From Candidatus Omnitrophota bacterium (GTDB lineage: Bacteria; Omnitrophota; Gorgyraeia; Velamenicoccales; Velamenicoccaceae), in NCBI GenBank assembly GCA_003451585.1, contig DMEU01000018.1:1-8871 (forward strand): a stretch of 8,871 bases of DNA, given 5' to 3'. This document shows, piece after piece, positions 7,872 to 8,871 of this stretch. The notes under the pieces are model-generated. The model saw only the letters and a program-made list of their open reading frames with translations, was not told the origin of the DNA and searched no databases. The position numbers and the translations under genes are program-made. Each line of letters starts with the position of its first letter. Positions within the stretch are counted from its first letter, which is position 1.

Positions 7872-8143
7872 TACGCTTTAAGCGCCGCCTTTTTAGCGCC
7901 CAAGAACCATCCTGTTATTCCGCCAAGCAACGGCCAGTATACAAAAAAGAATATATTCTGAAAAACTTGAGGAAGTTTTAGTTTCACGTCCGATATAAGC
8001 ATGGGGACGCCTGCGAGAAAATTTATGATGCCGCGCACTGTCTCGTTATCCCATGTGTCGTTTAATCTTGCGAGCACAACAGCGATTAGCGCTACGGTAA
8101 TCCCAATCAGGCCGCCTATTGCAATTGACTTTTTGACATTCAT
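7832..8143 (-). CDS. Small membrane protein, paralogue of the 4767-5159 product, C-terminally frameshifted (103 aa)
   Basis: The first gene of the minus-strand train. The ATG at 8143 has a near-perfect AAGGAGG (8154-8160) 10 bases upstream. The first 90 residues align without gaps to the intact 130-residue protein at 5159-4767 (about 47% identity by eye; shared KKSI, WDNE, DVKLxLPQ, QN, FF, YW). Hydrophobic segments lie near 7-26, 39-51 and 63-82. After residue 90 the frame runs into a short unrelated tail ending HSSAGR, whereas the other frame from about 7871 continues as a hydrophobic helix and basic tail to a TAA at 7764-7766. One inserted base near 7867-7876 would restore a 126-residue protein, close to the paralogue's 130. 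Either the gene is a recent pseudogene or the base is an assembly error; the truncated form could still insert in the membrane. Confidence 0.75.
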   Translation of the reverse strand: MNVKKSIAIGGLIGITVALIAVVLARLNDTWDNETVRGIINFLAGVPMLISDVKLKLPQVFQNIFFFVYWPLLGGITGWFLGAKKAALKAYLFYSRFHSSAGR

Positions 8144-8192
8144 TATCTTACTTCCTCCTTAAGATTTTTTCCGGGCGAACCTTCGTTTTAAT

Positions 8193-8291
8193 TTGGTCTA
8201 ATTTTGGGGGCAGTTCTGGACTCCTCGGCTCCGCTTATGGTGAGGCATTGGACATTTCTGGTAAAGATTGGCTCCCCTTGGTTTAGATCAA
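8193..8291. repeat. Imperfect 18-base inverted repeat spanning 99 bases, flanked by 9-base direct repeats
   Basis: The arm TTGGTCTAATTTTGGGGG (8193-8210) and the arm CCCCTTGGTTTAGATCAA (8274-8291) are inverted copies at 12 of 18 positions: three outer, five middle and four inner pairs. Inside is a small CCTC/GAGG pair (8223-8226 and 8242-8245). The 9-mer CGAACCTTC occurs at 8176-8184 and again at 8292-8300, abutting the right arm and 8 bases outside the left arm. The layout fits either a decayed MITE-like insertion or a structured leader RNA of the minus-strand operon, since it lies between the candidate promoter and the first start codon. No known riboswitch class is recognised. Confidence 0.45.
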
Positions 8292-8306
8292 CGAACCTTC
8301 TCTATA

Positions 8307-8335
8307 ATTTTACCTAATACAATTCACGGTTGCAA
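8307..8335 (-). promoter_or_regulatory. Candidate sigma70-type promoter for the minus-strand operon
   Basis: Reading the minus strand, TTGCAA (8335-8330) and TAAAAT (8312-8307) are separated by exactly 17 bases, with four and five of six matches to the -35 and -10 consensus. Transcription would start near 8300 and give a leader of about 157 bases before the ATG at 8143, including the inverted repeat at 8193-8291. It is the best promoter-like pair I found upstream of the operon; there is no independent support. Confidence 0.45.
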
Positions 8336-8354
8336 GAAGAAAGATTTACGGTCT

Positions 8355-8410
8355 CCCTAAGCTTTTTAGTATCTAATCCCCGAGAAAGCCGGTCTCTAAA
8401 AACTAAGGGG
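8355..8410. repeat. Stem-loop-forming inverted repeat upstream of the transposase gene
   Basis: CCCTAAGCTTTTTAG (8355-8369) and CTAAAAACTAAGGGG (8396-8410) pair over 13 of 14 positions with one bulged C, enclosing a 26-base loop. It lies between the two divergent transcription units. It may be the left terminal structure of the insertion sequence, or a hairpin that blocks read-through into the transposase gene. A CGGTCTC-like 7-mer is also repeated directly near each arm (8349-8355 CGGTCTC and 8390-8396 CGGTCTC). Confidence 0.5.
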
Positions 8411-8491
8411 TCAGCCCTCGAATTTAGAAATAAGTGAATTAACCTCTTTCTGTAGCATCTTATCATATCATACTGTGTCATAATTATCAAA

Positions 8492-8536
8492 AATAATCCC
8501 TATTATTCCCGACGGTATGGTATAATATTCTCGTCG
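8492..8536. repeat. Two small palindromes around the transposase promoter
   Basis: AATAAT (8492-8497) and ATTATT (8502-8507) form a perfect palindrome with a CCCT loop where the -35 element would be. CGACG (8510-8514) and CGTCG (8532-8536) flank the -10 element. They could be operator or transposase-binding sites, but short AT-rich palindromes arise easily by chance. Confidence 0.25.
8518..8526 (+). promoter_or_regulatory. Extended -10 promoter of the transposase gene
   Basis: TGGTATAAT (8518-8526) is a perfect TATAAT preceded by the TGn extension. There is no good -35 at the usual distance (the region near 8498-8503 reads CCCTAT), which extended -10 promoters can tolerate. The start codon is at 8555, and the ribosome binding site AGGAGG (8545-8550) is only 4 bases from it, a rather short spacing. 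Confidence 0.55.
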
Positions 8537-8554
8537 ATAAAAATAGGAGGTTAT

Positions 8555-8871
8555 ATGGCATATCGTTACGGTGACGACAAGAACCAAATGGTATTCTTAC
8601 CCCCCAGCATTGAAGATTATGTTAGTATAGATGATCCTGTGCGCGCCTACGACGCCTTTGTAGAGGCCCTGGATTTGACCAAGCTGGGGATAGAAGTTAA
8701 TCCCTCGAAAGTAGGCAATTCCAGCTATGCCCCTAAAACCATGTTAAAGCTCTTAGTCTACGGCTATTCCTATGGAGAAACCAGAAGCAGCCGTAAATTA
8801 GAAAGAGCCCTGCATCATAATCTATCGTTCATCTGGCTTACGGGTAATCTAAAGCCTGACCATAAGACCAT
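8555..8871 (+). CDS. IS1182/IS5-type DDE transposase, N-terminal part, cut by window edge
   Basis: The 105 visible codons start MAYRYG and show the conserved N-terminal domain of the IS1182-like transposases (DUF772 type): an IEDYVSIDDPVRAYDAFV stretch, then SSYAPKTMLKLLVYGYSYG, the SRKLERAL helix, and the hallmark FIWLTGNLKPDHKTI at the right end of the window. The catalytic DDE core lies downstream, outside the window, so activity cannot be judged. The frame is open with no stop. It is transcribed away from the minus-strand operon, so it would not disrupt it, though the insertion could have changed the operon's upstream region. IS1182 family is favoured over other IS5 relatives from recall of the motif, not a search. 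Confidence 0.9.
   Translation, partial: MAYRYGDDKNQMVFLPPSIEDYVSIDDPVRAYDAFVEALDLTKLGIEVNPSKVGNSSYAPKTMLKLLVYGYSYGETRSSRKLERALHHNLSFIWLTGNLKPDHKT

Larger units (their letters stand above)
8355..8871 (+). mobile_element. Left part of an IS1182-like insertion sequence, boundary uncertain
   Basis: The transposase gene implies an insertion sequence extending beyond 8871. The left end is not resolved: the inverted repeat at 8355-8410, followed by GGGGTCAGCCCTCG at 8407-8420, is the best candidate, but the matching right terminal repeat and any target duplication lie outside the window. The 130 or so bases between 8411 and the promoter hold no gene and are AT-rich. Confidence 0.4.

Noticed and set aside
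8144..8306. A known riboswitch in the operon leader
   Set aside because: The leader has a hairpin but none of the conserved core sequences of the riboswitch classes I know, such as the GEMM core.

Overview
The window looks like a chromosomal segment of a Gram-negative, diderm-type bacterium, probably from an uncultivated or poorly sampled lineage. The evidence is strong AGGAGG-type ribosome binding sites, several Sec signal peptides, a lipoprotein signal with a canonical lipobox, and roughly 50% G+C. No marker gene is present, so I do not assign a phylum; the overall style (large unannotatable secreted proteins, TPR proteins, IS1182-like transposase) would fit lineages such as Omnitrophota, but that is only an impression.

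Almost everything from 1 to 8143 is one minus-strand gene train, read from right to left: a small membrane protein with a C-terminal frameshift (8143 to 7832, lost tail to 7764); an AT-rich secreted protein of unknown function (7670 to 6960); a secreted TPR protein (6949 to 5156); an intact paralogue of the first small membrane protein (5159 to 4767); a 60-residue two-helix membrane protein (4770 to 4588); a 1106-residue exported protein of unknown family (4591 to 1271); and a subtilisin-like lipoprotein protease (1251 to beyond base 1). Three consecutive junctions are 4-base ATGA start-stop overlaps and the remaining gaps are mostly short, so the train is very probably co-transcribed and partly translationally coupled. 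Every product is predicted to be exported or membrane-embedded.

The likely picture, which is inference, is an envelope-localised assembly: small inner-membrane proteins, periplasmic TPR and coiled-coil/beta-rich scaffold proteins, and an outer-membrane-directed lipoprotein protease that could process the large protein or its partners. I cannot match this set to a named system.

The right end (8144 to 8871) holds a divergent intergenic region with a plausible minus-strand promoter, a structured or MITE-like inverted repeat in the presumed leader, a second hairpin, and then the 5' part of an IS1182/IS5-type transposase gene on the plus strand, cut by the window edge. No rRNA, tRNA or CRISPR array was seen.
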